A stretch of DNA of 64,000 nt from Bryobacterales bacterium F-183. Lineage in GTDB: Bacteria; Acidobacteriota; Terriglobia; Bryobacterales; Bryobacteraceae. The stretch lies in contig AP025252.1 in NCBI GenBank assembly GCA_016865505.2, forward strand, positions 4,278,001 to 4,342,000, read 5' to 3'. Made by a program: the position numbers and the translations under genes. Below the pieces are notes generated by a model. The model was not told where the DNA came from. It did no database searches and worked only from the letters and a program-made list of their open reading frames with translations. This document shows positions 1-8,905 of this stretch, piece by piece. How positions within the stretch are numbered: position 1 is the stretch's first letter; every line of letters begins with the position of its first letter.

Positions 1-1515
1 CCGAAGGATATTGACGAGAGTACGGACACGTACGACACGATTGACTGGCTGGTAAAGAACATTCCGAACAATAACGGCAATGTCGGGATGTGGGGCATTT
101 CGTATCCGGGGTTTTATGCGGCTGCGGGCATGATTGATTCGCATCCGGCGTTGAAGGCGTCGTCGCCGCAAGCGCCGGTGACCGATTACTACATGGGCGA
201 TGACTCGTTCCACAACGGCGCGTTTATGCTGGGGGCGAACTTTGGGTTTTATAGCGGGTTCCTGCCTCGTGTGGGAGGTCCTGCACCGCCGCCGAAGTTT
301 CGCGAGCCGTTTGATTACGGGACTCCGGATGCGTACGAGTTCTTTTTGAAGCTGGGTCCGTTATCGAATGCGGATGAAAAGTACTTCAAGTTCAAGAATC
401 CGTATTGGACGATGCAGATGAAGCATACGAACTACGACGAGTTCTGGAGTAGCCGGAGTTTGCAGAATCATGTGAAGAACGTGAAGTCCGCGGTGATGAC
501 GGTGGGCGGCTGGTTTGATGCGGAGGATCTGCAGGGGCCGCTGCGGATTTACCGGAAGACCAAGGAGTTCAATCCGGGCGCGAAGAACATGATTGTGATG
601 GGGCCGTGGACGCACGGGAGTTGGTCGCGCGGGGATGGCAATAAGGTTGGCAATGTCGATTTTGCTACGAATACGGCGGCGTATTATCGCAACCAGATTG
701 AGGCTCCGTTCTTTGAGTACTTCCTGAAGGGCAAGGGGAAGGGCGACTTCAAGGAAGCGTACATGTTTGAGACGGGGCGTAATGAATGGCATGCGGAACC
801 GGTGTGGCCTCCGGCGGATGCGAAGTCGAAGACGCTGTACTTCCGTGAGGGCGGTACGTTGGCGTTTGATGCGCCGACGGCAGCGGAGGGTTTTGATGAG
901 TATCTGTCCGATCCGTCGAAGCCTGTGCCGTACCTGGGTTATCCGGCGCGTGGGATGACCGGCGATTACATGACCGATGACCAGCGATTTGCGGCGAAGC
1001 GGCCGGATGTACTGGTGTTTCAGACCGAGCCCTTGGAAGAGGACTTTACGATGCTGGGTCCGATTCGGGCGCTGTTGAATGTGTCGACCACGGGTACGGA
1101 TTCGGACTTTGTGGTGAAGGTGATTGATGTGTACCCGGCCGATTATCCGACGCCGGAGGCTCCTGCGGGGAACAAGCCGTTTGGGTTCCAGACGCCGATG
1201 GGCGGGTATCAGCAGTTGGTACGCGGTGAGCCGTTCCGCGGGCGGTTCCGCAAGAGCTTTGAGAAGCCTGAGCCGTTTGTGTCGGGCAAGATGGACAAGA
1301 TCGACTTTGAACTGCCGGATGTTTTCCATACGTTCCGGCGTGGGCATCGGATTATGGTGCAGATTCAGAGTTCGTGGTTCCCGCTGACGGATCGGAATCC
1401 GCAAAAGTTTGTGCCGAACATCCCGGATGCGAAGCCGGAGGACTTTATCAAGGCGACGCAGCGGCTGTACCGGAATCGCGGAGCGGCGTCTTCGATTACG
1501 TTCCTGACCCGTTAA
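1..1515 (+). CDS. CocE/NonD family serine hydrolase, 5'-truncated
   Basis: The reading frame is open from the first base of the window, so the true start lies upstream; 504 codons are present against roughly 600-640 residues usual for the family. The nucleophile elbow GISYPG puts the catalytic Ser at codon 34. The sequence GGWFDAEDLQGP supplies the likely acid (about codon 173) and GPWTHGSW the His (about 205). The C-terminal half fits the beta-sandwich domain shared with X-Pro dipeptidyl peptidases (Pfam S15 plus C-terminal domain). Such enzymes cleave acyl esters, beta-lactam side chains or X-Pro peptides. The substrate cannot be told here, and any signal peptide would be outside the window. 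It ends 36 bases before the next gene. Confidence 0.9.
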   Translation, partial: PKDIDESTDTYDTIDWLVKNIPNNNGNVGMWGISYPGFYAAAGMIDSHPALKASSPQAPVTDYYMGDDSFHNGAFMLGANFGFYSGFLPRVGGPAPPPKFREPFDYGTPDAYEFFLKLGPLSNADEKYFKFKNPYWTMQMKHTNYDEFWSSRSLQNHVKNVKSAVMTVGGWFDAEDLQGPLRIYRKTKEFNPGAKNMIVMGPWTHGSWSRGDGNKVGNVDFATNTAAYYRNQIEAPFFEYFLKGKGKGDFKEAYMFETGRNEWHAEPVWPPADAKSKTLYFREGGTLAFDAPTAAEGFDEYLSDPSKPVPYLGYPARGMTGDYMTDDQRFAAKRPDVLVFQTEPLEEDFTMLGPIRALLNVSTTGTDSDFVVKVIDVYPADYPTPEAPAGNKPFGFQTPMGGYQQLVRGEPFRGRFRKSFEKPEPFVSGKMDKIDFELPDVFHTFRRGHRIMVQIQSSWFPLTDRNPQKFVPNIPDAKPEDFIKATQRLYRNRGAASSITFLTR

Positions 1516-1551
1516 GCTGGAGGGATATCGTGTTGTGGTACTCTGCGCGCT

Positions 1552-2136
1552 ATGCGTAGCGTCTTCTTACGAACACTTATCATCCTCGGTGGTCTTGCGG
1601 CGGCGAGTGTGCCGGCCTGTGCCGACACCGTACTCAACTTTGACGATCTGACAACCCTCTATGCCCCGGTGGGAACCTACCAGGGCGTGGTCTTCGATGC
1701 GTCGTGGAACTACTTCGACTTTCCCGACCCCCAATACCCCGCGTCCTCACCGTCGACGCGACTCGGCGTGAATAAGCTTTTCGGCGGGGACGCCGAGTTC
1801 ACCTTCGCGTCGCCTGTGATCTTTAAGGGCGCGTTCTTCAGCGGCCTGACCGGGGAGAAAGTGAGCTTTGAACTTTACAATGGCGGGTTGGTACACACCA
1901 GTGGGATTCTGGCCGTGAGCGATGTGCCGACGTTCCTCTCATCCGGCTATACGGGCTTGGTGAGCAAGGTGCGCGTGCGGAACACAGCTGACCCCATTTT
2001 TGCTCAGTTCGTTATGGACGATGTGACCTTTCAACAGGTGACAACCGGCGTTCCGGAGCCGAGCGCGGTAGTGCTTATGAGCGGTGTCGCGGGGTTGCTC
2101 GTACTTGGTGGGCGCAGGCAGCGGTTGACTACCTAA
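1552..2136 (+). CDS. PEP-CTERM sorting domain protein
   Basis: This is a 194-residue secreted protein. An N-terminal signal peptide (RTLIILGGLAAASVPACA) is followed by a beta-rich body beginning DTVLNFDDL. The C-terminus has the PEP-CTERM arrangement: VPEPS at about 170, a hydrophobic segment, then the basic tail GGRRQR. By family knowledge, PEP-CTERM proteins are processed by exosortase and delivered to the surface or exopolysaccharide matrix. No exosortase is visible here. No good ribosome-binding site sits directly before the ATG; a GGAGGG lies about 27 bases upstream. The 3' end overlaps the convergent gene by 8 bases. Specific function unknown. Confidence 0.85.
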   Translation: MRSVFLRTLIILGGLAAASVPACADTVLNFDDLTTLYAPVGTYQGVVFDASWNYFDFPDPQYPASSPSTRLGVNKLFGGDAEFTFASPVIFKGAFFSGLTGEKVSFELYNGGLVHTSGILAVSDVPTFLSSGYTGLVSKVRVRNTADPIFAQFVMDDVTFQQVTTGVPEPSAVVLMSGVAGLLVLGGRRQRLTT

Positions 2137-2701
2137 AGTGGCATTGACCGTTGATGCAGACTACTTCCTTGCCTCCGTCGCCGGTTCCGTCGTCCAGGGC
2201 TGTGTAGTAGGGTCCGAAACTCGTGGTGGTGATGTAGTTGGTGTAGCCATGGACGGGGATGCCGCCGAGGCATTCGGACACCTTACTGAGCACCGAGCGG
2301 TCATTGCCGGTACGGCAGGCGAGGATGTAGACGTGGGCGTCGCGGCTAAGGAATGGGGCAACGCGGCGCAGGAGGGCATGTTCGTTTCGGGATCCGATGC
2401 CCGAGGTGATGACAGTTGAGCCGATGTAGAAATGACCGCCTTCGTACTTACCGTCCTCATAGCCTCCGTGGGCGCCGATCACCAAATTCTTGATTAAGCG
2501 CTTGCGAAGGCTCACTTCCGCGAAGATCCGACCGCAGAATTCGTTCATGTTCCCGATGGTGACGCCTTGGCGAAAGTAGCTCTTGAGGGCGTTGAGGTAG
2601 TCGGCCGGGTGATCGTGAATTTTGGGGTTGTAGTCTAGCAAGCGCTGGGGAATGTTGTTGGGGTCCTGAATCAGGACGAGGTCGAAAGTGTCATTTGCCA
2701 T
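2129..2701 (-). CDS. Small protein with caspase-like His/Cys arrangement (DUF4347-like)
   Basis: This 190-residue protein has no signal peptide or membrane segment. The central part has the layout of clan CD (caspase-fold) domains. A hydrophobic strand ends in LVIGAHGG (His78). About 50 residues later a second strand ends in VYILACRTGND (Cys129), followed by LGGIPVHGYTN, which resembles the post-Cys part of DUF4347 domains. This assignment rests on motif layout only and I give it moderate weight. The gene lies 30 bases downstream of the Ser/Thr kinase on the same strand, with AAGGA just before the ATG, so co-transcription is likely. It could be a protease-like partner of the kinase or a catalytically inert fold relative. 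Confidence 0.6.
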   Translation of the reverse strand: MANDTFDLVLIQDPNNIPQRLLDYNPKIHDHPADYLNALKSYFRQGVTIGNMNEFCGRIFAEVSLRKRLIKNLVIGAHGGYEDGKYEGGHFYIGSTVITSGIGSRNEHALLRRVAPFLSRDAHVYILACRTGNDRSVLSKVSECLGGIPVHGYTNYITTTSFGPYYTALDDGTGDGGKEVVCINGQCHFR

Positions 2702-2731
2702 TTTCCTTCGGTGCGGGAACGGCGCGCGGAT

Positions 2732-5404
2732 TTAGACCGGGCAGCTCTTCATTTTTTCGGCTACCGCCTGCTTCTGGCGTGCGACCCATGGAGATTTGCT
2801 GGCGGTCCAGTTCTGCCAGAGTTGGAACTGTTTGCCGCGCCATTGGCAGCTTGTGGCGGGATCTGGCGCGAGGTCGGCGAGAGCTTCGTAGGCCGACGCG
2901 GCGGGGGCTAAAAGCGCGAGGTCGGTTGCGGTAGTTAGCGTGTGAGCGAGTTCCGCAGCCTCGGCGGCAGCCTTTTGTGCATCCTCGCGGTTGTGCAGGG
3001 CATGATCGATTTTGGCCTTGGACACGAGGGCCGAGATGAGCAAGGCGCGCGTGGGAAGGTCGTCTTTCTGGCGGTCGACCATTTCTCGAAGGGTCTGCAC
3101 CGCTGAGGAGATGGCGGCGCGGGCTTGATCGGGCTTGCCGGCAGCTTGCAGCGACAAAGCCAGCACCGTTTCCCCGTGTGGGTCGTTTGTGACCTTTTTG
3201 CTGGACCCAGCGACGCTTTGACTGTAGATCTCGAGGCCACGCCTGACGTCCAGTACAGCTTGTTCCGGATTCAATTTGCGGCCAGACATGCCTTTGGCGA
3301 TCCAGCAGGAACCGAGTTCGGCGCGAGCGTAGTTGTCGTTGGGGTCACGACTGAGATGGCCGGTCCACTCTGCACAGAGTTTTTCGGTGTAGGCGAGGGA
3401 GCGTTTCGGATCGTCGAGGCTGGCCTTAAATGCATTGTCGTGGATATCTGCGAGCAACGCCCAAGCGGATGGCAGGAAGCGCAGGGTGGCTTGGCGGAAC
3501 CGGCCGGGAGGTAGCTTGGCAACAACACCGGGCAGGTCGCGCTCGACGGCCTGGAGTTGTGCGGCAGCCTCGTCGAGCATGCCCAGGTGGAGGAGTAACT
3601 GGCCACGGTCGAGACGGGCAAGTAGGGTCAGGCGAGGCGCATTCTCCCCGGTGCTGGCGGCGAGTAGCGCGTCTGCCTTTTGCAAGTGCGACTCAGCGGT
3701 GGCCAGATCGCCTTTGCGACGGATTGCTCGTGCCAGAAAGACGTGGACCATCGCGACCTCCGGCTTGAGGTGTGAGGGCGGATTGGGCAGAAGGCGGTTG
3801 CTGATCTCGAGAGCCCGGGTGCCTGCGGCGACGGCTTCGTCGAGACGGCCGAGGTCCTTGAGGTCGTTTGTGATGCGCCCGGCGATGGTGACGAGTTTGC
3901 CGTTCTCTTCGACATTCGTTCCGGCGACGCTGAGGCGGAGGTCGATGGCGCGGCGGCGGCTTTCCAGCGCGGCGGCACGCTGGTTGAGGTTGATGTTCGA
4001 GCCACCTTGTACGGTGGCGAGGCGCTCGTAGGCGGCGGCGAGTTCGAGGATCAACTCACGGTCATTTCCTGCGGAGCGGGACAGATTTTCCAAGTACTCG
4101 CTGGCGGTGGAGACCAGCAATGCTGTGGCTTTGGTGTTGCCCGGGACGCGCTGGAGTTCGTCGTTAAAGTCGAAGATAAACGTGCGGGCGATCTTGCGGA
4201 GTTGGTTGAACCGTTCCTGGGCCTGGTTAGCGCGATTGACAGCGAAAACAGTGGTTCCGATGAGCAAGAGCGTCGCGATGGTGGCGGCGGTGACGGCGAG
4301 TTGGTTGCGGCGCAGGAACTTGCCAGTACGGTAGAGGATGGTTTGCGGCCGCGCCGCGATGGGGTGGCCTTGCAGGTGGCTATCGATGTCGCGACGGAGA
4401 AGATCGACGAGCGCGTAGCGGAGATTGGGGTCCTTCTGCATGGCGCGATGCACGATGGTTTCGAGATCGCCGGCGAGGGCGCGTTGCAGCGCTGGCCGGG
4501 CGGCTGCTGTGAGGCGCTGAGGTTCGCGATGACAGACCGCCTCTACGATCTCACTGGCGCTGGCGTTCGAGAGGTTATGGGCGCGCTTGCCGCTGAGGAG
4601 TTCGTACAAAATGCAGCCTAGGGCATAGACGTCCGTGGCTGTGGAGACGGGTTCGCCGCGGACTTGTTCAGGGCTGCAGTAGTCCGGCGTAAAGGCTTGT
4701 GTGGAGGTGTCGGCGGTGTTCTCTGTGAGTACCTTGGCGATGCCGAAATCGAGGAGCTTGACGGTGCCTTGCTCTGTGACGAGGATGTTGCCGGGCTTGA
4801 GATCGCGATGGATGACGAGGTTCGAGTGCGCATACTGTACGGCCTCGCAGACGGTTCGAAAAAGCCGCAGGCGATCTGGAATCGAGAGGTCCTTCTCATT
4901 GCAGTAAGCGGTGATGGAAGTGCCTTGGACGTATTCCATGACGAAGTACGGCAGGCCGGCTGAGGTTCCAGCATCGTAGAGGCGAGCGATGTTGGGATGT
5001 TCGAGACGTGAGAGGATCTGGCGTTCATTGCGAAAGCGTTCGAGGGTGGGTCCAGAGATGAGTCCACCGCCTCGTACCACTTTGATGGCGACCTGTTGCG
5101 TGAGTTCGCCGTCGGCACGCTCGGCGCGGTAGACAACACCCATACCGCCTTCACCCAATACCTCCAGAAGCTTGTAGGGCCCGAGCATAGAGCCTGTGGC
5201 GATGGGCGCGACGATCTGGTTGGCGGCGTGGCCGATGGCGTCGCTAATGGAGTTGGAGGTGTGGCCGCCGCTGTCGAAGGCGAAGAGGCGTTCGAGCGAC
5301 TGCTGGAGGTCTGTGGGAATGTTGTTGCCGGCGTAGTACGCGGTGCGATCGTCGGGGGTGAGGTCTACGAGTTGGTGAAAGAGCTGTTCGAGTTGAGGAG
5401 TCAT
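2732..5404 (-). CDS. Membrane Ser/Thr protein kinase with TPR-like C-terminal region
   Basis: Start chosen at ATG 5404 because GGAGGA lies 11 bases upstream; a longer frame would run into the divergent sigma factor gene. The product is about 890 residues. The Hanks-type kinase domain includes LGEGGMGVVY (83-92), Lys108 in AIKVV, HRDLKPGN (Asp201) and DFG (219-221), so it should be active. A transmembrane segment follows at about 368-389. The remaining 500 residues are helical, TPR-like and probably extracytoplasmic. This layout is standard for acidobacterial and planctomycete PknB-like kinases encoded beside ECF sigma factors. It is divergent from the ECF gene at 5473 and upstream of the caspase-like gene. 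Substrates are unknown. Confidence 0.9.
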   Translation of the reverse strand: MTPQLEQLFHQLVDLTPDDRTAYYAGNNIPTDLQQSLERLFAFDSGGHTSNSISDAIGHAANQIVAPIATGSMLGPYKLLEVLGEGGMGVVYRAERADGELTQQVAIKVVRGGGLISGPTLERFRNERQILSRLEHPNIARLYDAGTSAGLPYFVMEYVQGTSITAYCNEKDLSIPDRLRLFRTVCEAVQYAHSNLVIHRDLKPGNILVTEQGTVKLLDFGIAKVLTENTADTSTQAFTPDYCSPEQVRGEPVSTATDVYALGCILYELLSGKRAHNLSNASASEIVEAVCHREPQRLTAAARPALQRALAGDLETIVHRAMQKDPNLRYALVDLLRRDIDSHLQGHPIAARPQTILYRTGKFLRRNQLAVTAATIATLLLIGTTVFAVNRANQAQERFNQLRKIARTFIFDFNDELQRVPGNTKATALLVSTASEYLENLSRSAGNDRELILELAAAYERLATVQGGSNINLNQRAAALESRRRAIDLRLSVAGTNVEENGKLVTIAGRITNDLKDLGRLDEAVAAGTRALEISNRLLPNPPSHLKPEVAMVHVFLARAIRRKGDLATAESHLQKADALLAASTGENAPRLTLLARLDRGQLLLHLGMLDEAAAQLQAVERDLPGVVAKLPPGRFRQATLRFLPSAWALLADIHDNAFKASLDDPKRSLAYTEKLCAEWTGHLSRDPNDNYARAELGSCWIAKGMSGRKLNPEQAVLDVRRGLEIYSQSVAGSSKKVTNDPHGETVLALSLQAAGKPDQARAAISSAVQTLREMVDRQKDDLPTRALLISALVSKAKIDHALHNREDAQKAAAEAAELAHTLTTATDLALLAPAASAYEALADLAPDPATSCQWRGKQFQLWQNWTASKSPWVARQKQAVAEKMKSCPV

Positions 5405-5472
5405 CGCCTGATTGGTCCTCCGTGTGGATAGTTGAGGATTGTATCGCAAGGGGCGAACGTTAGAATAATTCG

Positions 5473-6030
5473 ATGGATGTGACCACACTGCTGCAGCGGG
5501 CCCACGATGGCGACCGGCAGGGTCTGGATGCGGCCATGCCGCTCATTTACGACGAGCTGAAGCGGCTGGCGTCATCGCACTTGCGGCGTGAGGGCGACCA
5601 GAGTCCAATGGCTGCGACGACCTTGGTGCACGAGGCGTACTTGCGGCTGGTGCATGCGAACCATCCGGCGTACCAGAATCGCGCGCATTTTTATTCGATT
5701 GCATCGCGAGTGATGCGGCAGGTGCTGGTGGATGCGGCACGAGCCCGGTTGACGGGGAAGCGCAACGGGAAGCCGCCCATGCAGTTGGACGAATTAACCG
5801 AGTTTGGTACGGCAAATCCAGATCGGGTGGTGTTGGCGGTGAACGACGCCGTGGATCAACTGTCGAGGATCAGCGAGGTGAAGGCGACGCTGATCGAGAT
5901 GCATTACTTTGGCGGGATGACAGCCGATGAATGCGCCGAGGCGAAGCAGATGTCGGTACACATGGTCCGCAAAGAGCTTCGCCTGGCACAGGCTTGGTTG
6001 CGTGCTGAGATGGCTGGCGGGGTTCGTTAA
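5473..6030 (+). CDS. ECF-type RNA polymerase sigma factor (kinase-associated class)
   Basis: This 185-residue protein resembles the ECF-like sigma family common in Acidobacteriota and Planctomycetota (TIGR02999-type). Region 2 contains TTLVHEAYLRLV and YSIASRVMRQVLVDAARAR. Region 4 is MHYFGGMTADECAEAKQMSVHMVRKELRLAQAWLRAEM, a helix-turn-helix. Unlike classic ECF factors no anti-sigma gene is adjacent. Instead a Ser/Thr kinase is divergently encoded 68 bases away, which suggests control by phosphorylation. The 3' end overlaps the convergent aldolase gene by 4 bases. Confidence 0.9.
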   Translation: MDVTTLLQRAHDGDRQGLDAAMPLIYDELKRLASSHLRREGDQSPMAATTLVHEAYLRLVHANHPAYQNRAHFYSIASRVMRQVLVDAARARLTGKRNGKPPMQLDELTEFGTANPDRVVLAVNDAVDQLSRISEVKATLIEMHYFGGMTADECAEAKQMSVHMVRKELRLAQAWLRAEMAGGVR

Positions 6031-6791
6031 GCGAGCGCGGTGGAGATTTCCGTCGCGCGGTCGAACATCATGGCGGCTTCGGTGGAGCAGCCGAGGAACT
6101 TCATGCCGCGTTCCTTCCAGAACTTGGCGAGTTCGAGAGTGCGAGTCTGGGTGCCGGGGAAGATGCCGCGTTTGACGCACGAGTCGCGGATGGCTTCCAT
6201 GGCTTCGACCATCTTGGGATGCTGGAAGTCGCCGGGTACGCCGAGGGAGATCGAAAGGTCGGCGGGGCCGACCATCACGACGTCGATGCCGGGTACGCTC
6301 AAGAGTTCTTCGCGGGCTTCGAAGGCCTTCTTGGTTTCGATCTGGAGCACCACGAGTACTTCACGGTTCATCTGCTCGATGACCTGCGGGATGGTGACCT
6401 TTTCATAGTCCACGTGGGGGCCGATGAGGCCGAAGCCGCGCTGGCCGACGGGCGGGAACTTGGTCCAGCTCACTGCGTCTTCGAGGAGCTTGGGATCTTC
6501 GACGCGGGGGAAGATGATGCCGTGAGCGCCGAGGTCGAGGCAGCGGGCCACGAGGTCGTATTCGAGGCTGGTGACGCGGAGGATGGGCGTGAAGCCGACC
6601 AACTGCGAGGTCTTGCAGATCTGCCACAGCGTTTCCGGATTGAAGACGCCGTGTTCGAGATCGACGAAGGCCCATTTGAAGCCGGCGGCGGCGAGGAGGC
6701 GTACGACTTCGGGGGTCGCGAGGTGGCTGAAGTTGGTGCCCAATTGCACTTTGCCTTCGTGCAGGGCCTTTTTGACTTGGTTGATGAACAT
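6027..6791 (-). CDS. HpcH/HpaI-type class II aldolase
   Basis: This 254-residue protein is close to the usual length of metal-dependent pyruvate-type aldolases of the HpcH/HpaI family, which cleave 2-keto-3-deoxy acids to pyruvate and an aldehyde. Family motifs include FVDLEHGVFNPETL, a likely metal Glu in VLQIETKKAFEAREEL, and GIDVVMVGPADLSISLG near the C-terminus. The substrate is not determinable; a sugar-acid or aromatic-acid product is possible. It is the last gene of a four-gene minus-strand operon (phosphodiesterase, nitrilase, propeller, aldolase), six bases after the propeller gene. Confidence 0.85.
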   Translation of the reverse strand: MFINQVKKALHEGKVQLGTNFSHLATPEVVRLLAAAGFKWAFVDLEHGVFNPETLWQICKTSQLVGFTPILRVTSLEYDLVARCLDLGAHGIIFPRVEDPKLLEDAVSWTKFPPVGQRGFGLIGPHVDYEKVTIPQVIEQMNREVLVVLQIETKKAFEAREELLSVPGIDVVMVGPADLSISLGVPGDFQHPKMVEAMEAIRDSCVKRGIFPGTQTRTLELAKFWKERGMKFLGCSTEAAMMFDRATEISTALA

Positions 6792-6797
6792 TGAGGT

Positions 6798-8081
6798 TTA
6801 CGGTTTGCCGATCGCGTACAACGTGTCCTGACTGCGCAGATAGATCATGCCGTCCACGATTGCCGGGGTCGCGATGAAGGAGGCATCCTCCAGTGTATTC
6901 GTCGCGGCCACTTCGTAGGTCGGCCCCATCTTGACGACTACGACATCGCCTTCTTCGGTGGCGAGGTACAAGTGGCCGTTGGCGCCCACGGGCGAGGCTT
7001 TGAAGTTGTACGGCTTGGGGAGGCGCTGCTGATGATAATGGGCCTTGCCGGTCTTGACGTCGAAGCAGCTGAGCTGGCCGTTGTCGGTGACGAAATAGAT
7101 GAGGCCGTTGTGGAGCACGGGCGACGGGGTGTAGCTGTTGCCTCGCGTGTTGGACCATACGACGGTGCCGTTGTTGTCGAGGCGGATGGCTTGCAGGTTA
7201 GGGTCGCGATGGCCGCTCATGACAACGACGATGTCTTCATGTACGACGGGGGCGGGGATGACGTTGGTGCCGAGTCCGGCGACTTCCCAGATGAGCTTGC
7301 CGGTTAGATAGTCGTAGGCGCGGGTCTTGTTGCTGGCGCTGGTTATGACTTGCTTCTTGCCGTTGACGACGGTGATGAGAGGTGGCGACCAGGAGCTGGG
7401 TTCGTCGCGATCGACGCGCCAGAGTTCTTTGCCGGTGGTCTTGTCGTAGACCTGCATGTAGGAGTCATGCTCGCTGTCGAGTTTGACGAACAAGCGGTCT
7501 TCATGAAGGGTGAGCGGGACGCCTTCGCCAAACTCCAGGCGCATGTTCTGAGCGGGGAAGTTTTTCTTCCAAACGATCTTGCCATTGAAGTCCAGCGCGT
7601 AGAGGCCGAAGGAGCCAAAGAAGGCGTACAGCAGCTTGCCGTCGGTGACGGGGGTGTTCGACGCATAGGAGCCGTAGCGGAAGTGGTAGCCTTCATGCGG
7701 CGCGAGGTTGGCGGCTACGGTGTCCCAGAGGATCTTGCCGGACTTGCGGTCGACGCAGTAGACGACGAAGCGGTGGTTGACGCCTTTGGCACCTGCACCT
7801 CCGCCAGCGCCGCGTCCTCGGGTGGGAGCGGCGGGGGCTGCGGCTTGAGGTGCGGTTTCATTGGGGATCGCGGTGGTCAAAAAGATCTTGTCGCCCCAGA
7901 CGATGGGCGAGGACATGCCGCGGCCGGGGATCTTGACCTTCCAGGCAATGTTTTTGGTGTCCGACCATTCGAGAGGCGCGGTGCCACGGGCCATGCCGTC
8001 ATCTTTGGGGCCGCGCCATTTGGCCCAGCCGTCGATGTCGGCGAATGCGATGGAGAAAAGCGCAACGGTGGCGAGCATCAT
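6798..8081 (-). CDS. Exported PQQ-binding-like beta-propeller protein
   Basis: This 427-residue protein has a short signal peptide ([16 protein letters not shown]). It continues with [13 protein letters not shown], typical of the outer-membrane-assembly/PQQ-like WD-type propellers of Acidobacteriota and Planctomycetota. Blade repeats are visible as [44 protein letters not shown] and [10 protein letters not shown]. An Ala/Gly/Arg-rich linker lies near residues 75-100. Catalytic function is doubtful, since many of these proteins bind no PQQ. Its ATG overlaps the nitrilase stop (ATGA), so translation is coupled. Confidence 0.85.
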   Translation of the reverse strand: MMLATVALFSIAFADIDGWAKWRGPKDDGMARGTAPLEWSDTKNIAWKVKIPGRGMSSPIVWGDKIFLTTAIPNETAPQAAAPAAPTRGRGAGGGAGAKGVNHRFVVYCVDRKSGKILWDTVAANLAPHEGYHFRYGSYASNTPVTDGKLLYAFFGSFGLYALDFNGKIVWKKNFPAQNMRLEFGEGVPLTLHEDRLFVKLDSEHDSYMQVYDKTTGKELWRVDRDEPSSWSPPLITVVNGKKQVITSASNKTRAYDYLTGKLIWEVAGLGTNVIPAPVVHEDIVVVMSGHRDPNLQAIRLDNNGTVVWSNTRGNSYTPSPVLHNGLIYFVTDNGQLSCFDVKTGKAHYHQQRLPKPYNFKASPVGANGHLYLATEEGDVVVVKMGPTYEVAATNTLEDASFIATPAIVDGMIYLRSQDTLYAIGKP

Positions 8082-8905
8082 ATGTTCCCTTTGTTGACGG
8101 TGAGTTGGAAGATATCGTTACGGGCGTAGTGGCCGACGGCATCGAAATCGAGGCGGGCACGCACGATGTCGTCGAGATTGAGGTCGGCGGTGAGGATGCA
8201 TTCGCCGTCGCGCTGGGGTCCGGCGAGGAGGTCGCCGAGCGGGCCGATGATACAGCTTCCTCCGGCGGGCGGGGCGTTGCAGCTGAGGACGAAGCAGCGG
8301 CCTTCGAGCGCGATGTGGCGCATGGTGGAGATCCAGGATTCGCGGCCGTCGGCCGTGGGCGCGCAGTAGAGTTCGATGCCTTGCTGGTAGAGCGCTGTGC
8401 GGTAAAGCGGCATGTAGTTTTCCCAGCAGATCGCCGCGCCGAGCTTGCCTATGGCGGTGTCGAAGACCTGCATGGTGGAGCCGTCGCCACAGCCCCAGAT
8501 CACGCGTTCGAGAGCGGTTGGCATCAGTTTGCGATGCTTGCCAAGCAGGGTACCGTCGGGGGCGAAGAAGAGGGCCGTACAGTAAAGCGTGCCGCCGTCG
8601 CGTTCCGTAACTCCGGTGACGAGGTACGTGTTGTTGGCCGCGGCGATTGCGCCGATTCGCTCTGTGTGGACGCTGGGGACTTCAATAGCGCCCTTCCAAT
8701 ACTGCAGGAACTGTTCGCGACCTTCCGCGGTACGGTTGCCGATGGTGGCGCCGAAGTCGAAGCCTCGCGGATAGCCGGAGATAAAGACTTCCGGGAAGAG
8801 GATGAGTTGCGAGCCTTGCGCCTTGGTGGCTAGGGTTTCCATCTTTGCGATGCAAGCGTCAGCATCGAAAGGAATGGAGCTTGCCTGGATGACGGAGGCT
8901 CTCAT
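8078..8905 (-). CDS. Carbon-nitrogen hydrolase, nitrilase-like
   Basis: This is a 275-residue nitrilase-superfamily enzyme with the complete catalytic set: Glu39 in [15 protein letters not shown], Lys126 in GKHRKLMPT and Cys160 in [14 protein letters not shown]. The Cys context and the following [14 protein letters not shown] match true nitrilases and cyanide hydratases (branch 1) more than amidases, so a nitrile to carboxylate plus ammonia reaction is likely. It is slightly shorter than typical nitrilases (about 310-350 residues). It is coupled by ATGA overlaps to genes on both sides. The operon may process a nitrogen-containing natural product; that is inference. Confidence 0.85.
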   Translation of the reverse strand: MRASVIQASSIPFDADACIAKMETLATKAQGSQLILFPEVFISGYPRGFDFGATIGNRTAEGREQFLQYWKGAIEVPSVHTERIGAIAAANNTYLVTGVTERDGGTLYCTALFFAPDGTLLGKHRKLMPTALERVIWGCGDGSTMQVFDTAIGKLGAAICWENYMPLYRTALYQQGIELYCAPTADGRESWISTMRHIALEGRCFVLSCNAPPAGGSCIIGPLGDLLAGPQRDGECILTADLNLDDIVRARLDFDAVGHYARNDIFQLTVNKGNI

